Shown: positions 26,767-35,735 of the stretch, piece after piece
Layout of the letters: every line of letters begins with the position of its first letter
Position numbering within the stretch: the first letter of the stretch is position 1
NCBI RefSeq assembly: GCF_029953265.1
Contig: NZ_JASBAO010000001.1
Span: 1,812,001-1,876,000, forward strand
DNA length: 64,000 nucleotides
Direction: 5' to 3'
DNA from: Commensalibacter oyaizuii
Lineage (GTDB): Bacteria > Pseudomonadota > Alphaproteobacteria > Acetobacterales > Acetobacteraceae
The notes under the pieces: generated by a model
Database searches by the model: none
Told to the model about the DNA's origin: nothing
The model's input: the letters and a program-made list of their open reading frames with translations, nothing else
Made by a program: the position numbers and the translations under genes

Positions 26767-28044
26767 CTAGACTTTATAATCTACGCCAGGTTGTTTTAAC
26801 CGAATGAAATAAGTTAAAACCGCAGCGATATAGTATAAAATTCCATAGATGATAAAGACCCCGTAATTTCCAAAACCAATGAAATAAATAACAGAAACCA
26901 AGGCATTTCCAAGAAACTGGCTCAGTCCCCCGCCCAGATTTTGAATGGAAACCGCAGCCCCCTTGTGATCAGGTGCCAACATCGGGAATATTGCCCCCAT
27001 TGGTACGAAAGAAGTAATTGTTAAAGCAAAAAAGAGCATTGCCCCAATACTGGCATAAACATTTCCAGGGAAGAGAACAGGGATATAATATAACAAAATG
27101 GTTGCTGTACCACATCCAACAAAGCCTACCCAACGCATTTGTTTTAACCAACCGATACGATCGCCAATAATACCCCATAAAACATTGGTAAAGGGTTGAA
27201 TAGGATAGATAAAAATACTGATTAATTGCCATTGATGTAACGTAAATTGCCCACCATTACTGGCCGTCATAAAGTTAGGCAATACGATGGTTAGCACACC
27301 AAATAAAGAGAAATTACAAATGGCTCTAATGATCAGGGCAATAGCCAAATCTCTGCTACGAAATACCAAGGTTAAATCGTTACAAATATTTTTCATTCTG
27401 TGGCTAAAAGAATGATTTTCCTGAAGTTCAGATTTCTGCTGTTTGGGTGTCTTTAGTAGGAAAATCGTAATCGCAGCACCTGCTATGGCCCAAATTAATG
27501 CTTGCCACAGGGTAAATTCTGCACCGAATTTTTCAACCAAATAATAAGGTAAGAAGTAACCAATAATACCATAGCCAATGGTAAACATAGACCAAATCCA
27601 ACCTACCGCAGAGGCCAGCTGATTATCAGGTGTTTCTCTAACGACCCAGTAAAAGAAACCATAAAAGAATAAAGGATAGGCAAAGCCACGTAATCCATAA
27701 AAAATAAAAATAGCATAATAACTTTGTGGCATAATACCAAATTGCATAAAGGCCGCATGAAGAATAATCCACATGACGACCCCAATGACCATAATTCTCT
27801 TTGCACCAAAAGTTTCAGCAAATACTCCTGATAGCCAGCTGGAAATGGCGGCACTTAATCCATAAATAGAAAAGATTAAGCTGCCTTTGTCTTCTGGAAT
27901 GCCAAGATCATGGTGAATATAATGAGCAAGGAAGCTTTGCTCAAAGCCGTCTCCAGCCATAAAAAGGGCAACGGCAATATATCCCCAAAATAAGGAGACA
28001 GGCATACCGATGACCATACGAGATTTGGTTGAACTGTTACTCAT
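26767..28044 (-). CDS. MFS transporter, polyol (ribitol/arabitol-type) permease family
   Basis: The 425-residue protein has about 12 membrane segments. It shows ALFMAGDGFEQSFLAHYI in helix 1, a WLSGVFAETFGAKRIMV loop, LRGFAYPLFFYGFFYWVV in helix 4 and PMGAIFPMLAPDHKGAAVSIQNLGGG in helix 10-11. These are shared with the paralogue at 44702-45970 and with RbtT/DalT-like polyol importers. It follows a xylitol-type dehydrogenase on the same strand, separated by a strong terminator, so uptake of a polyol substrate is likely. Confidence 0.85.
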   Translation of the reverse strand: MSNSSTKSRMVIGMPVSLFWGYIAVALFMAGDGFEQSFLAHYIHHDLGIPEDKGSLIFSIYGLSAAISSWLSGVFAETFGAKRIMVIGVVMWIILHAAFMQFGIMPQSYYAIFIFYGLRGFAYPLFFYGFFYWVVRETPDNQLASAVGWIWSMFTIGYGIIGYFLPYYLVEKFGAEFTLWQALIWAIAGAAITIFLLKTPKQQKSELQENHSFSHRMKNICNDLTLVFRSRDLAIALIIRAICNFSLFGVLTIVLPNFMTASNGGQFTLHQWQLISIFIYPIQPFTNVLWGIIGDRIGWLKQMRWVGFVGCGTATILLYYIPVLFPGNVYASIGAMLFFALTITSFVPMGAIFPMLAPDHKGAAVSIQNLGGGLSQFLGNALVSVIYFIGFGNYGVFIIYGILYYIAAVLTYFIRLKQPGVDYKV

Positions 28045-28076
28045 ATATGATGTCCATCATAAATGTTGAAAAAAAA

Positions 28077-28108
28077 ACAGCCCGTATATCACCAATATTA
28101 CGGGCTGT
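28077..28108 (-). terminator. Intercistronic terminator between polyol dehydrogenase and permease
   Basis: ACAGCCCGTA (28077-28086) and TACGGGCTGT (28099-28108) form a perfect 10-bp stem. On the minus strand it is followed by a run of eight or more U. It lies after the dehydrogenase and before the permease, so it should limit permease transcription. Confidence 0.85.
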
Positions 28109-28132
28109 ATTCTTATTAAAAAGATTTAAAGA

Positions 28133-29176
28133 CTATTCAGAAACTTTGATCAGTAGTTTTACGTCTGTTGGTTGTACAGATGCTGCACGATCATAGGCTT
28201 CAATCGCTTTGGAAAGAGGATAGATTCCAGACATAAGTGGTTTTAAATTGACTTTTCCAGAAGCAATCAAATTGACTGCCCGTTCGTAAACATGTGCGTA
28301 ACGGAAAATAGTTTCCATACGAATTTCTTTACTTTGTGCAGTAACAAGATCAAAAGGAACTTTATCAACTGGCATACCAATAAACACAATTGTGCCACCA
28401 GGTCTGGTACAGGCTAAAATAGTATCATAAGCAGAAGGATGTCCTGAAGCTTCAAAAGCAACATCTACACCCCAATCTTTACCGCATTCTGCTTTGATTT
28501 TATCTTCCAAAGACTCTTTGGTAATATTAACAGGAACGATGCCCTCATATTGTCCAGCGATTTCTAACTTTGGTGCAGCTACATCTGAAACGAAGACTTT
28601 GCTAGCACCAGAGGCCAATGCTGCTAGTGCGGTCAGGATACCAATGGGACCACAACCGGTAACCAAACAAACATCGCCAGGTTTGATGTTGCCTTTTATA
28701 CAAGCATGCACACCTGTTGCAAAAGGTTCGACAAAAGCGCCTTCTTCAAAAGAAACATTGTCTGGTAATTTGAAAGTAAAAGCAGCAGGATGGACAACGC
28801 TTTCTGTCAAACACCCATGAACAGGAGGAGTTGCCCAAAACACAACATCAGGATCAACATTATAAATACCTAGTTTTGTTGCTTTGGACTGAGGGTTGGG
28901 AATACCCGGTTCCATACAAACGCGATCACCAACCTTAAGGTTTTTTACGTTTTTACCTACTTCTGTGATGGTTCCAGAAGCTTCATGACCTAAAACCATA
29001 GGTTCATTTACGATAAACGGACCAATTTTTCCATGGGTATAGTAATGAACATCACTGCCGCAAATACCAACGGTATTAATTTTGATTCGTACATCATTAG
29101 GTCCCATTTCATTTGGGACATTAATGTCACGAATGTTCAGTTTACCTTTGCTTTCAAGGACAAGAGCTTTAGTCAT
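28133..29176 (-). CDS. NAD-dependent polyol dehydrogenase, xylitol dehydrogenase-like (medium-chain, Zn)
   Basis: It likely oxidises xylitol or a related polyol to a ketose. The 347-residue protein shows the catalytic zinc motif [22 protein letters not shown] with the metal-binding Glu, and the NAD Rossmann motif [11 protein letters not shown]. The four structural-zinc cysteines are replaced by [19 protein letters not shown], a trait of D-xylulose reductases. ATG 29176 has a perfect AGGAGG site. It is the first gene of a dehydrogenase-terminator-permease cassette. Confidence 0.85.
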   Translation of the reverse strand: MTKALVLESKGKLNIRDINVPNEMGPNDVRIKINTVGICGSDVHYYTHGKIGPFIVNEPMVLGHEASGTITEVGKNVKNLKVGDRVCMEPGIPNPQSKATKLGIYNVDPDVVFWATPPVHGCLTESVVHPAAFTFKLPDNVSFEEGAFVEPFATGVHACIKGNIKPGDVCLVTGCGPIGILTALAALASGASKVFVSDVAAPKLEIAGQYEGIVPVNITKESLEDKIKAECGKDWGVDVAFEASGHPSAYDTILACTRPGGTIVFIGMPVDKVPFDLVTAQSKEIRMETIFRYAHVYERAVNLIASGKVNLKPLMSGIYPLSKAIEAYDRAASVQPTDVKLLIKVSE

Positions 29177-29228
29177 AAAACCTCCTAAGAACGATAGTGT
29201 AGATATGTTGTGGTTGGTAACATTTTTC

Positions 29229-29246
29229 TTATTTTTCGAAAAATAA
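29229..29246. promoter_or_regulatory. 18-bp perfect palindrome upstream of the polyol dehydrogenase
   Basis: TTATTTTTCGAAAAATAA is self-complementary across its full length and lies 53-70 bases upstream of the dehydrogenase ATG on the minus strand. Position and symmetry suit a repressor/activator operator. No regulator gene is adjacent. Confidence 0.45.
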
Positions 29247-29419
29247 AAAAAAAGTGACTGATACTGAATATGCAGATTCTTTTAATTAATTATTGAAATT
29301 ATTAATTAATTGTAAATATTGAAAATAGCTTTTTTATTATTGATTATTATGTTAGAAACACACGATTATTATATATATTTTTGAAAATTTCAAAAATTTT
29401 ATTATGCAAAGTGGATGTA

Positions 29420-30925
29420 ATGATGCAGAGACAATTACCAACGGTTGCTGTTGCTTTATTTGTTAAAAACGAATTTTCAGATATTAAGGGATGGATTTCT
29501 TGGTACTTTGCCCTTGGGGTAAAAACATTATTTATTTTTGATGATCACTCAACAGATGGTACATGGGATATTTTGCAAGCTGCTGCAAAATGTTATGATA
29601 TTCGTTTGTACAGGACGGATCCTGTCAACCAACCTAGTTTTTATTGGCGCCAAAGAGATAGTTTTTTACAAGCTTTGGCAGAGTGCCGTGGGAAGTATGA
29701 TTGGTTGGGATTTCTGGATGGTGATGAATATGTATATATTAAGCATTTTGACAGCCTTCCAGAATTTTTTTATCGCTTTGATCATGCGGATGCAGTCGCT
29801 TTTTCGTGGCGTATTTACGGGCATTCAAATCAAATTTTAAGACCTCGTAAAACAGCTGTTGAAGCTTATCTACAACATTCTACACCAGAATTGGGTGACA
29901 ATCATTTAATTAAAAGTTTTGTACGACCAGACAAAATGGGCACTACCTATCACAGTCCACATTGGTTTGACGATATTAGTATCGATCGCTACGTTAGGCC
30001 GCATGGCGGAAAAGTAAAATGGGGTGGACCAGACCAGGAAATCGATTGGTCAGATGCCTTTGTAATGCATTATATTTGTCGGAGCATGGATCATTTTATT
30101 CAACGTGTAAAAAAGCGTCCAGATAACCACACATATTGGAAACGTTTCGACCATTCTTCTATGAAAGATGAAGAACCTCTAAGATTTATTCCCAAGGTTT
30201 ATGAAGTGATGGAGCCTATCCATCGTGAAATGCTTAAAAGTGCTATTTTAAAGATTAGGAATCTAACTTATGTTGATAAAAATACACCAAGAGAATATAG
30301 CACTGTAAATTCATCCAATGAAATGGAAATACCTTCTGTTGTAAGGGTCAGAACTTACTTTGAGACCTTTTTATACTGTGATCCAACAGGTCATGTTATC
30401 CACGCGACAGAGGAGCATGCCAACGCGCAAGGGTGGATACCAATGATGGGGTTAATGTATCCTTCTACCCCCGATTTGATTGTTATGCATGCAAAAGATA
30501 ATGCTTCTAAATTTTTAAGGTTGCAAAGCTCTCCTTTTGTGTATGAAAGATTAATTTTTAGACTTGCTGAAGTTAAAGAAGGTAAAAAAGCGTTACTAAG
30601 TTTATCTGGTAATTTACATTTTTATACATGTTTCTTACCAACAGATGGCCGACGTGGATTGATTTCAGCAGATCGATTAGAAGCAAAAGACTATGAAACT
30701 GTTAATGTTGATTTCTGGTATAGTGGTGATCAATTTCAAGAAAAGCCGTTACCATTTATTATTAATAACGCGACAACTGTCGATGATATTATAAAATGGG
30801 TATCTACAGCTGAAGAGGTTCCAAGTGGAGAACAATTTTTACGAGTTTTACACGCCGTTCCTAGTTCTGTAAGGGATTATATTTCTGAGTATATTGCGCC
30901 TGGCTTATTGTGGCCATTCCTGTAG
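29420..30925 (+). CDS. Glycosyltransferase family 2-like (GT92/PF13704 type) protein
   Basis: ATG 29420 (MMQRQLPTVAVALF) is preferred over an upstream TTG. The 501-residue protein has an N-terminal GT-A-like domain with VALFVKNEFSDIKGWISWY, FDDHSTDGT, and a DGDEY motif as the likely metal-binding DxD. The C-terminal 200 residues resemble no domain I recognise. It is flanked on both sides by spacers and terminators, unlinked to polysaccharide genes. The acceptor is unknown; it may decorate a surface glycan. Confidence 0.75.
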   Translation: MMQRQLPTVAVALFVKNEFSDIKGWISWYFALGVKTLFIFDDHSTDGTWDILQAAAKCYDIRLYRTDPVNQPSFYWRQRDSFLQALAECRGKYDWLGFLDGDEYVYIKHFDSLPEFFYRFDHADAVAFSWRIYGHSNQILRPRKTAVEAYLQHSTPELGDNHLIKSFVRPDKMGTTYHSPHWFDDISIDRYVRPHGGKVKWGGPDQEIDWSDAFVMHYICRSMDHFIQRVKKRPDNHTYWKRFDHSSMKDEEPLRFIPKVYEVMEPIHREMLKSAILKIRNLTYVDKNTPREYSTVNSSNEMEIPSVVRVRTYFETFLYCDPTGHVIHATEEHANAQGWIPMMGLMYPSTPDLIVMHAKDNASKFLRLQSSPFVYERLIFRLAEVKEGKKALLSLSGNLHFYTCFLPTDGRRGLISADRLEAKDYETVNVDFWYSGDQFQEKPLPFIINNATTVDDIIKWVSTAEEVPSGEQFLRVLHAVPSSVRDYISEYIAPGLLWPFL

Positions 30926-30936
30926 ATTAACTTTTT

Positions 30937-30968
30937 CAAACCATCCAGATAGCCGTTTGGATGGTTTG
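30937..30968. terminator. Bidirectional terminator-like hairpin
   Basis: CAAACCATCCA (30937-30947) and TGGATGGTTTG (30958-30968) form a perfect 11-bp stem with a 10-base loop between the convergent glycosyltransferase and inositol operon. On the minus strand it is followed by AAAAAG, so U-run support is weak there. Confidence 0.65.
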
Positions 30969-30977
30969 AATATAGTT

Positions 30978-32120
30978 TTAACTACGAATTTCGTTCAGGT
31001 TAACCCAACGATTTTCATGTGACGATACTGCGATGGCTTCAGATACCCGAACAATGGTTAAAGCATCTTTGAAACTGGCATCAGTTTGTTGGTTATTTTG
31101 TATAGATTCCAATAGTTTTTTGACTTCAAGTGTCTTTAAATCATTAAAACCAATTTGATGTCCGCCTGCTGGGCAAAAAGCACCATAATCACCATGTTCT
31201 GGCCCTGCTGCAATGGTGGTGAAGCCTTTACGCCCTGTTTTTTGGTTGGCTTTGTAAAGATGTAATTCATTAAAACGGGCCTGATCAAAAATTATCGATC
31301 CTTTCGTGCCACAGATTTCAAAACCGTGATGCATTTCCCACCCTGTTGCCAACCAAGACGAAGTAATAATCCCTGTGAAATTGTGGTTGGTAAATCTGAC
31401 CAGAGCATTGACTTGATCATCAATGGAAACAGATTTTGTCTGTCCATCCAATGTCGGTCTGGTGGTATGGATCGTGTCCAGTTTTCCACAAACGCTATCA
31501 AATTCCCCCAATAAAAACCGTGCTGTTGCCAATGCGTGGGAACCAATATCTCCTAATGCACCACCATATTGATCTTTTTCACAACGCCAGTTATAGGGTG
31601 CAGCATCTGCCATAAACCCTTCGGAATGAATCCCACGATATCCCGTGATTTCTCCAATTTCCCCACTTTGAATAATTTCTTTGGCGGTGATCATCATAGG
31701 ATTACGCAGGTAGTTAAATCCCACCATTGTAATGACACCCGCTTTTTCGGCGGCGTTGGTCATCTTAATTGCGTCATCAAGGGTAGTTGCCAAGGGTTTT
31801 TCGCAATAGACAACCTTTTTGGCTTGAATAGCTTCAAAAGCCATGGGGGCATGCAAACGATTTGGGGTAGTGATAGAGACAATATCAACATCGGGGTGGT
31901 GAATTAATGCCTTCCAATCGTCTGTTGATTCTTGAAATCCTAAATGACGTGCTGCTTCTGCTGCACGTTCTGCTGGAACATCGGCCAGTATTCTTAAAAT
32001 AGGAATTGGTAGATTTGGAAAAAAACGGGCCACATTGCCAAAGGCCCAGGCGTGGGCTTTGCCCATAAAACCACTGCCGATAACGCCTACACCCAGAGTT
32101 TTATTATTATTATTATTCAT
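30978..32120 (-). CDS. Gfo/Idh/MocA family oxidoreductase of the inositol operon
   Basis: The 380-residue protein has an N-terminal Rossmann motif (GVIGSGFMGKAHAWAF), the EKPLATTLDDAIK motif of the family, a GGALGDIGSHALATARFL segment and a C-terminal Gfo/Idh domain. As the last gene of iolC-iolD-iolE-iolB it probably oxidises another inositol isomer (scyllo-, D-chiro-) or an intermediate; the true IolG is likely the gene at 39739. The N-terminus has five Asn encoded by an AAT repeat. Confidence 0.85.
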   Translation of the reverse strand: MNNNNNKTLGVGVIGSGFMGKAHAWAFGNVARFFPNLPIPILRILADVPAERAAEAARHLGFQESTDDWKALIHHPDVDIVSITTPNRLHAPMAFEAIQAKKVVYCEKPLATTLDDAIKMTNAAEKAGVITMVGFNYLRNPMMITAKEIIQSGEIGEITGYRGIHSEGFMADAAPYNWRCEKDQYGGALGDIGSHALATARFLLGEFDSVCGKLDTIHTTRPTLDGQTKSVSIDDQVNALVRFTNHNFTGIITSSWLATGWEMHHGFEICGTKGSIIFDQARFNELHLYKANQKTGRKGFTTIAAGPEHGDYGAFCPAGGHQIGFNDLKTLEVKKLLESIQNNQQTDASFKDALTIVRVSEAIAVSSHENRWVNLNEIRS

Positions 32121-32141
32121 AATAGATATCTTTGTTATTGA

Positions 32142-32942
32142 TTATTGAAATGCCAGATCAAGGAAGTCTGGGCTTTGGCTGAATTTCCACTGCTTTGTTG
32201 GCCCTGCCATGACGTTGAGGTAATAGGAATCGCAGCCATGAGGTGCCCCCACAGGGTGGTAACCTTTGGGTACCATCACGGTTTCCCCATCATAGACAGA
32301 CATTGTTTCATCCAAAGAGCGATCATCCGTATAAACACGTTGGAAAACATATCCCCCTTTGCGTTTAACGCGATGGTAATAGGTTTCCTCCAAATAGGTT
32401 TCTTTGCCTTCAATCGGGGTGTCATGTTTATGAGGGGGATAGCTAGACCAATTTCCCCCAGGGGTAAAGACTTCAACAACCAGTAAGGTTTCTGAAGGGT
32501 CGGTGTCAGTAAGCATATTATTAACATAGCGCACATTAGTACCACTGCCACGTTTTAAGGTTGTGATATCTTGTGCTTTGATAGCATAAGGGGCGCTCCC
32601 TTTTTTCGCAGGGGCCTGACAAATAGCAAGTTCAAGGTTGGTCGTGGCTTTGACTGTCCATTTCATGCGTGGTGGCAGATAGACTGCAGAGGGTTTTCCA
32701 TCAAAAACAGACATACGTTCCCCAAGAACACCGAAATTTTGGTCGTCTGTGAAAATCTCTGCCTTACCTGTCAAAATAACCAGACAGATTTCATTGTCAT
32801 TGCCCTGACGACTTAAGATTTGGTTTGGGGATAAATGGGTTACTTCAAACCCAATATATTTCCACCCTGCACTTTCGGGGGTAATACGGGTAACAACTCC
32901 TTCTTTGTCTGGATGTTGAGGGCGTACTAATAATTTGCTCAT
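32142..32942 (-). CDS. iolB: 5-deoxy-glucuronate isomerase
   Basis: IolB isomerises 5-deoxy-D-glucuronate to 2-deoxy-5-keto-gluconate. The 266-residue cupin shows YIGFEVTHLSP, a FTPGGNWSSYPPHKHDTP metal-ligand region and LEETYYHRVKRKGGYVFQRVYTDDRSLDE. HPVGAPHGCDSYYLNVMAGP, also diagnostic, follows. AAGGAGG precedes the ATG, overlapping the 10-base gap from iolE. It is the fourth gene of the inositol operon. Confidence 0.95.
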   Translation of the reverse strand: MSKLLVRPQHPDKEGVVTRITPESAGWKYIGFEVTHLSPNQILSRQGNDNEICLVILTGKAEIFTDDQNFGVLGERMSVFDGKPSAVYLPPRMKWTVKATTNLELAICQAPAKKGSAPYAIKAQDITTLKRGSGTNVRYVNNMLTDTDPSETLLVVEVFTPGGNWSSYPPHKHDTPIEGKETYLEETYYHRVKRKGGYVFQRVYTDDRSLDETMSVYDGETVMVPKGYHPVGAPHGCDSYYLNVMAGPTKQWKFSQSPDFLDLAFQ

Positions 32943-32952
32943 TTTGGCCTCC

Positions 32953-33840
32953 TTATCGTTTTAAACCAGCACTATTTAGGGATGCAATCAGATGATTATA
33001 TCCTTTGGTGACGTATTGTAATGGATTGGCTTTTTGAGGATCTTGTTCGGCTTCAATAACGATCCATCCCGAATAGTTCTGAAAAGGTTTGAAAAATTTG
33101 ACATAGTCAACGCTGCCATCGCCAGGAACGGTAAAGACCCCTTGTAAAACCCCCTTAAGAAATGGCCAATTCTCTTTGTTGGCTTGGGCTAATACGTTTT
33201 CACGGACATCTTTGGTATGAATATGAGCAACACGGGATGCATAATCATTGGCTAATTTAATGGGATCTGCCCCACCCCACACCGCATGACCTGTGTCCAA
33301 CAACAAATAGATGTTGTCTTGGGTTGCAGTCATCAAACGATCAATATCTGTATGGGATTGAATAATCGTGCCCATATGGTGATGAAAAGCCAGTTTAATA
33401 CCGTAATCTTGGGTCAGTTTGCCAAGTTCGTTTAGTTTTCTGAAATATTCAGACCATTCACTTAGTGGCATGATGGGGCGGTGGGCCAAACCAATATCCA
33501 GCCTGCCTTGGATTGTGTTAGCGGTTTCTGCGTAAACAACACAATCGCAATTCATTGCTTTTAATAAATCCAATTGAGACCGCATTGCTGCGAATTCTTC
33601 TTTAGCAGAGCGTAAGAGTAGCGCACCAGAAAACCACCAACTGGTTAAATCCAAATTATATTTTCCCAGTGTTGTTTTCAGTGCATTGGCCTCTTTAGGA
33701 AATTTGTTTCCCATTTCCATACCTTCCAAGCCGATCTGACTGGCTTCAGATAGGCATGTGTCCAGTGGAATATCCCCACCTAATTCAGGCATGTCATCAT
33801 TTGACCAACAAATAGCGTGGGCACCGATACGAATAGCCAT
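32953..33840 (-). CDS. iolE: myo-inosose-2 dehydratase
   Basis: IolE dehydrates scyllo-inosose (2-keto-myo-inositol). ATG 33840 (MAIRIGAHAI) with AGGAGAG eight bases upstream is preferred to a longer start inside iolD. The 295-residue xylose-isomerase-like TIM barrel shows IGLEGMEMGNKFP, the FHHHMGTIIQS metal histidines, LLLDTGHAVWGG and IHTKDV. It lies 14 bases after iolD. Confidence 0.95.
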   Translation of the reverse strand: MAIRIGAHAICWSNDDMPELGGDIPLDTCLSEASQIGLEGMEMGNKFPKEANALKTTLGKYNLDLTSWWFSGALLLRSAKEEFAAMRSQLDLLKAMNCDCVVYAETANTIQGRLDIGLAHRPIMPLSEWSEYFRKLNELGKLTQDYGIKLAFHHHMGTIIQSHTDIDRLMTATQDNIYLLLDTGHAVWGGADPIKLANDYASRVAHIHTKDVRENVLAQANKENWPFLKGVLQGVFTVPGDGSVDYVKFFKPFQNYSGWIVIEAEQDPQKANPLQYVTKGYNHLIASLNSAGLKR

Positions 33841-33854
33841 TACGTCTCTCCTAT

Positions 33855-35729
33855 TTAATTCCAATGTCTTTGGATTTTTTTATAATTTAGATAGCCTTCA
33901 TAGGCCTCGTTAACGGTTTTTTGCTTTGAAACTTCTGGCACGGCTACATCCCACCAATAACCACATTCTTCGGTAATACTTTCCGCTTCGGTATCAATAA
34001 CAATGACGGTTGTACGATCATTTTTTTCTGACTGCTTTAATGCGTCTTGTAATTGGGATATTGACGCTACTTTAAGGCTGATGGCACCCATGCTTTGGGC
34101 ATGTTGGGCAAAGTCAATATCAGGCAGGATTTTATGGTGGGTATCAATTAACATATTGTTAAAAGGTTTTCCCCCGCACACCTGTTGCAAGCGGTTAATA
34201 CATCCATATCCACGATTATCTAGCAAGACGATGGTAATCTTAACCCCAAGCATGATCGAGCTGATAATTTCAGAATTTAACATCATATAAGAACCATCAC
34301 CAACCATTACCACGACATTACGGTCAGGTTCAGCCATTTTAGCCCCAATACCCCCAGCGACTTCGTATCCCATACAGGAAAAACCATACTCCATATGGTA
34401 TCCGCCACTTTCTTTGGCTCGCCATAATTTTTGTAATTCACCAGGCAGGCCACCAGCTGCACAAACAACAATTGTATTATCAGGGGTTGACCGCATTACC
34501 GCACCAATAACTTGGGCATCACTTGGTAATTTCGTAGCATTTGAATCAGGCAATGCCATATAACGATCAGCAGTTTCATACCATTTTGCTTTTAAACTGG
34601 TTGCTTTATTGGTCCATGTTGGGTCGGCCTTATATTCACCAATGGCTTGACACAGCAATTCAATACCAACCTTTGCATCTGCAATCATGGGATAGGATAG
34701 ATGCTTGGTGGCATCAAAAGGTTGCACGTTAATACTGATGATTTTAAGGTTGGGATTATTAAATACAGCCCATGATCCTGTGGTAAAATCTTGTAATCTT
34801 GTGCCGATGGCTAAAATCACATCAGTCTCGTTGGCCAGTGCATTGGCAACAGCGGTTCCAGAAACTCCTATACCTCCCATGTTAAGAGGAGATTGATCAG
34901 GAATCGCGGATTTACCAGCATTGGTTTCACCAGCAGGAATGCCATGCTTGTTACAAAAAGCTTCCAACAGTTTTTCTGCCCCTGAATATGCAACGCCGCC
35001 TCCTATAATTGCCAATGGTTTTTTGGCTTGCAGTAAAATCTCTTTGATGGTTGCAAGCTCGAACGGATCGGGATGAATTCTACGGATATAATGAATGCGT
35101 TCTTCAAAGAAACTTTCTGGAAAATCCCATGCCATGGTTTGTACATCTTGGCACAGGGACAAGGTCACTGGTCCGCATTCTGCAGGATCAGTCAGTACGG
35201 TCATTGCACGTTGAAAAGCAGGGACAATTTGCTCGGGTCTGGTGATACGGTCAAAGTAACGGGAAACCGTTTTAAAGCAATCATTAACGGATACTGTGCC
35301 GTCCCCAAAATCCTCCAGTTGCTGTAAAACAGGATCAGGCATGCGCGTGGCAAAGACATCACTGGGCAGCAGTAAAATAGGTAAACGATTAGCATGGGCA
35401 ACCCCAGCCGCGGTTACCAAGTTTAATGATCCAGGACCAATTGAGGTTGTACAGGCCATTACCTGTTTTCTGCGCTTTCCTTTGGCATAGGCAATGGCAG
35501 TATGGGCCATACTTTGTTCATTTTGCCCCCTGAAGGTTGGGAATTCATGTTTGACCTCTTGTAGTGCCTCGCCCAATCCCGCAACGTTTCCATGACCAAA
35601 TATAGCCCACATTCCTGCAAAGAAGGGTTGAATGCTGCCATCATCGAGCTTTATTTTTTGTGCCATCATCGCTTTAACAAGGGCTTGAGACATTGTAAGG
35701 CGTTGTATTTTCATGTCTTTTGCTTTCAT
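33855..35729 (-). CDS. iolD: 3D-(3,5/4)-trihydroxycyclohexane-1,2-dione hydrolase
   Basis: This ThDP-dependent enzyme cleaves the cyclic dione to 5-deoxyglucuronate. The 624-residue length is normal. It has an N-terminal Pyr domain with the FAGMWAIFGHGNVAGLGEAL loop and GQNEQSMAHTAIAYAK, a central domain, and a PP domain with GDGSYMMLNSEI (ThDP/Mg motif). ATG 35714 is an alternative start five codons in. It is preceded by iolC at a 6-base gap. Confidence 0.95.
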   Translation of the reverse strand: MKAKDMKIQRLTMSQALVKAMMAQKIKLDDGSIQPFFAGMWAIFGHGNVAGLGEALQEVKHEFPTFRGQNEQSMAHTAIAYAKGKRRKQVMACTTSIGPGSLNLVTAAGVAHANRLPILLLPSDVFATRMPDPVLQQLEDFGDGTVSVNDCFKTVSRYFDRITRPEQIVPAFQRAMTVLTDPAECGPVTLSLCQDVQTMAWDFPESFFEERIHYIRRIHPDPFELATIKEILLQAKKPLAIIGGGVAYSGAEKLLEAFCNKHGIPAGETNAGKSAIPDQSPLNMGGIGVSGTAVANALANETDVILAIGTRLQDFTTGSWAVFNNPNLKIISINVQPFDATKHLSYPMIADAKVGIELLCQAIGEYKADPTWTNKATSLKAKWYETADRYMALPDSNATKLPSDAQVIGAVMRSTPDNTIVVCAAGGLPGELQKLWRAKESGGYHMEYGFSCMGYEVAGGIGAKMAEPDRNVVVMVGDGSYMMLNSEIISSIMLGVKITIVLLDNRGYGCINRLQQVCGGKPFNNMLIDTHHKILPDIDFAQHAQSMGAISLKVASISQLQDALKQSEKNDRTTVIVIDTEAESITEECGYWWDVAVPEVSKQKTVNEAYEGYLNYKKIQRHWN

Positions 35730-35735
35730 GGTGAA

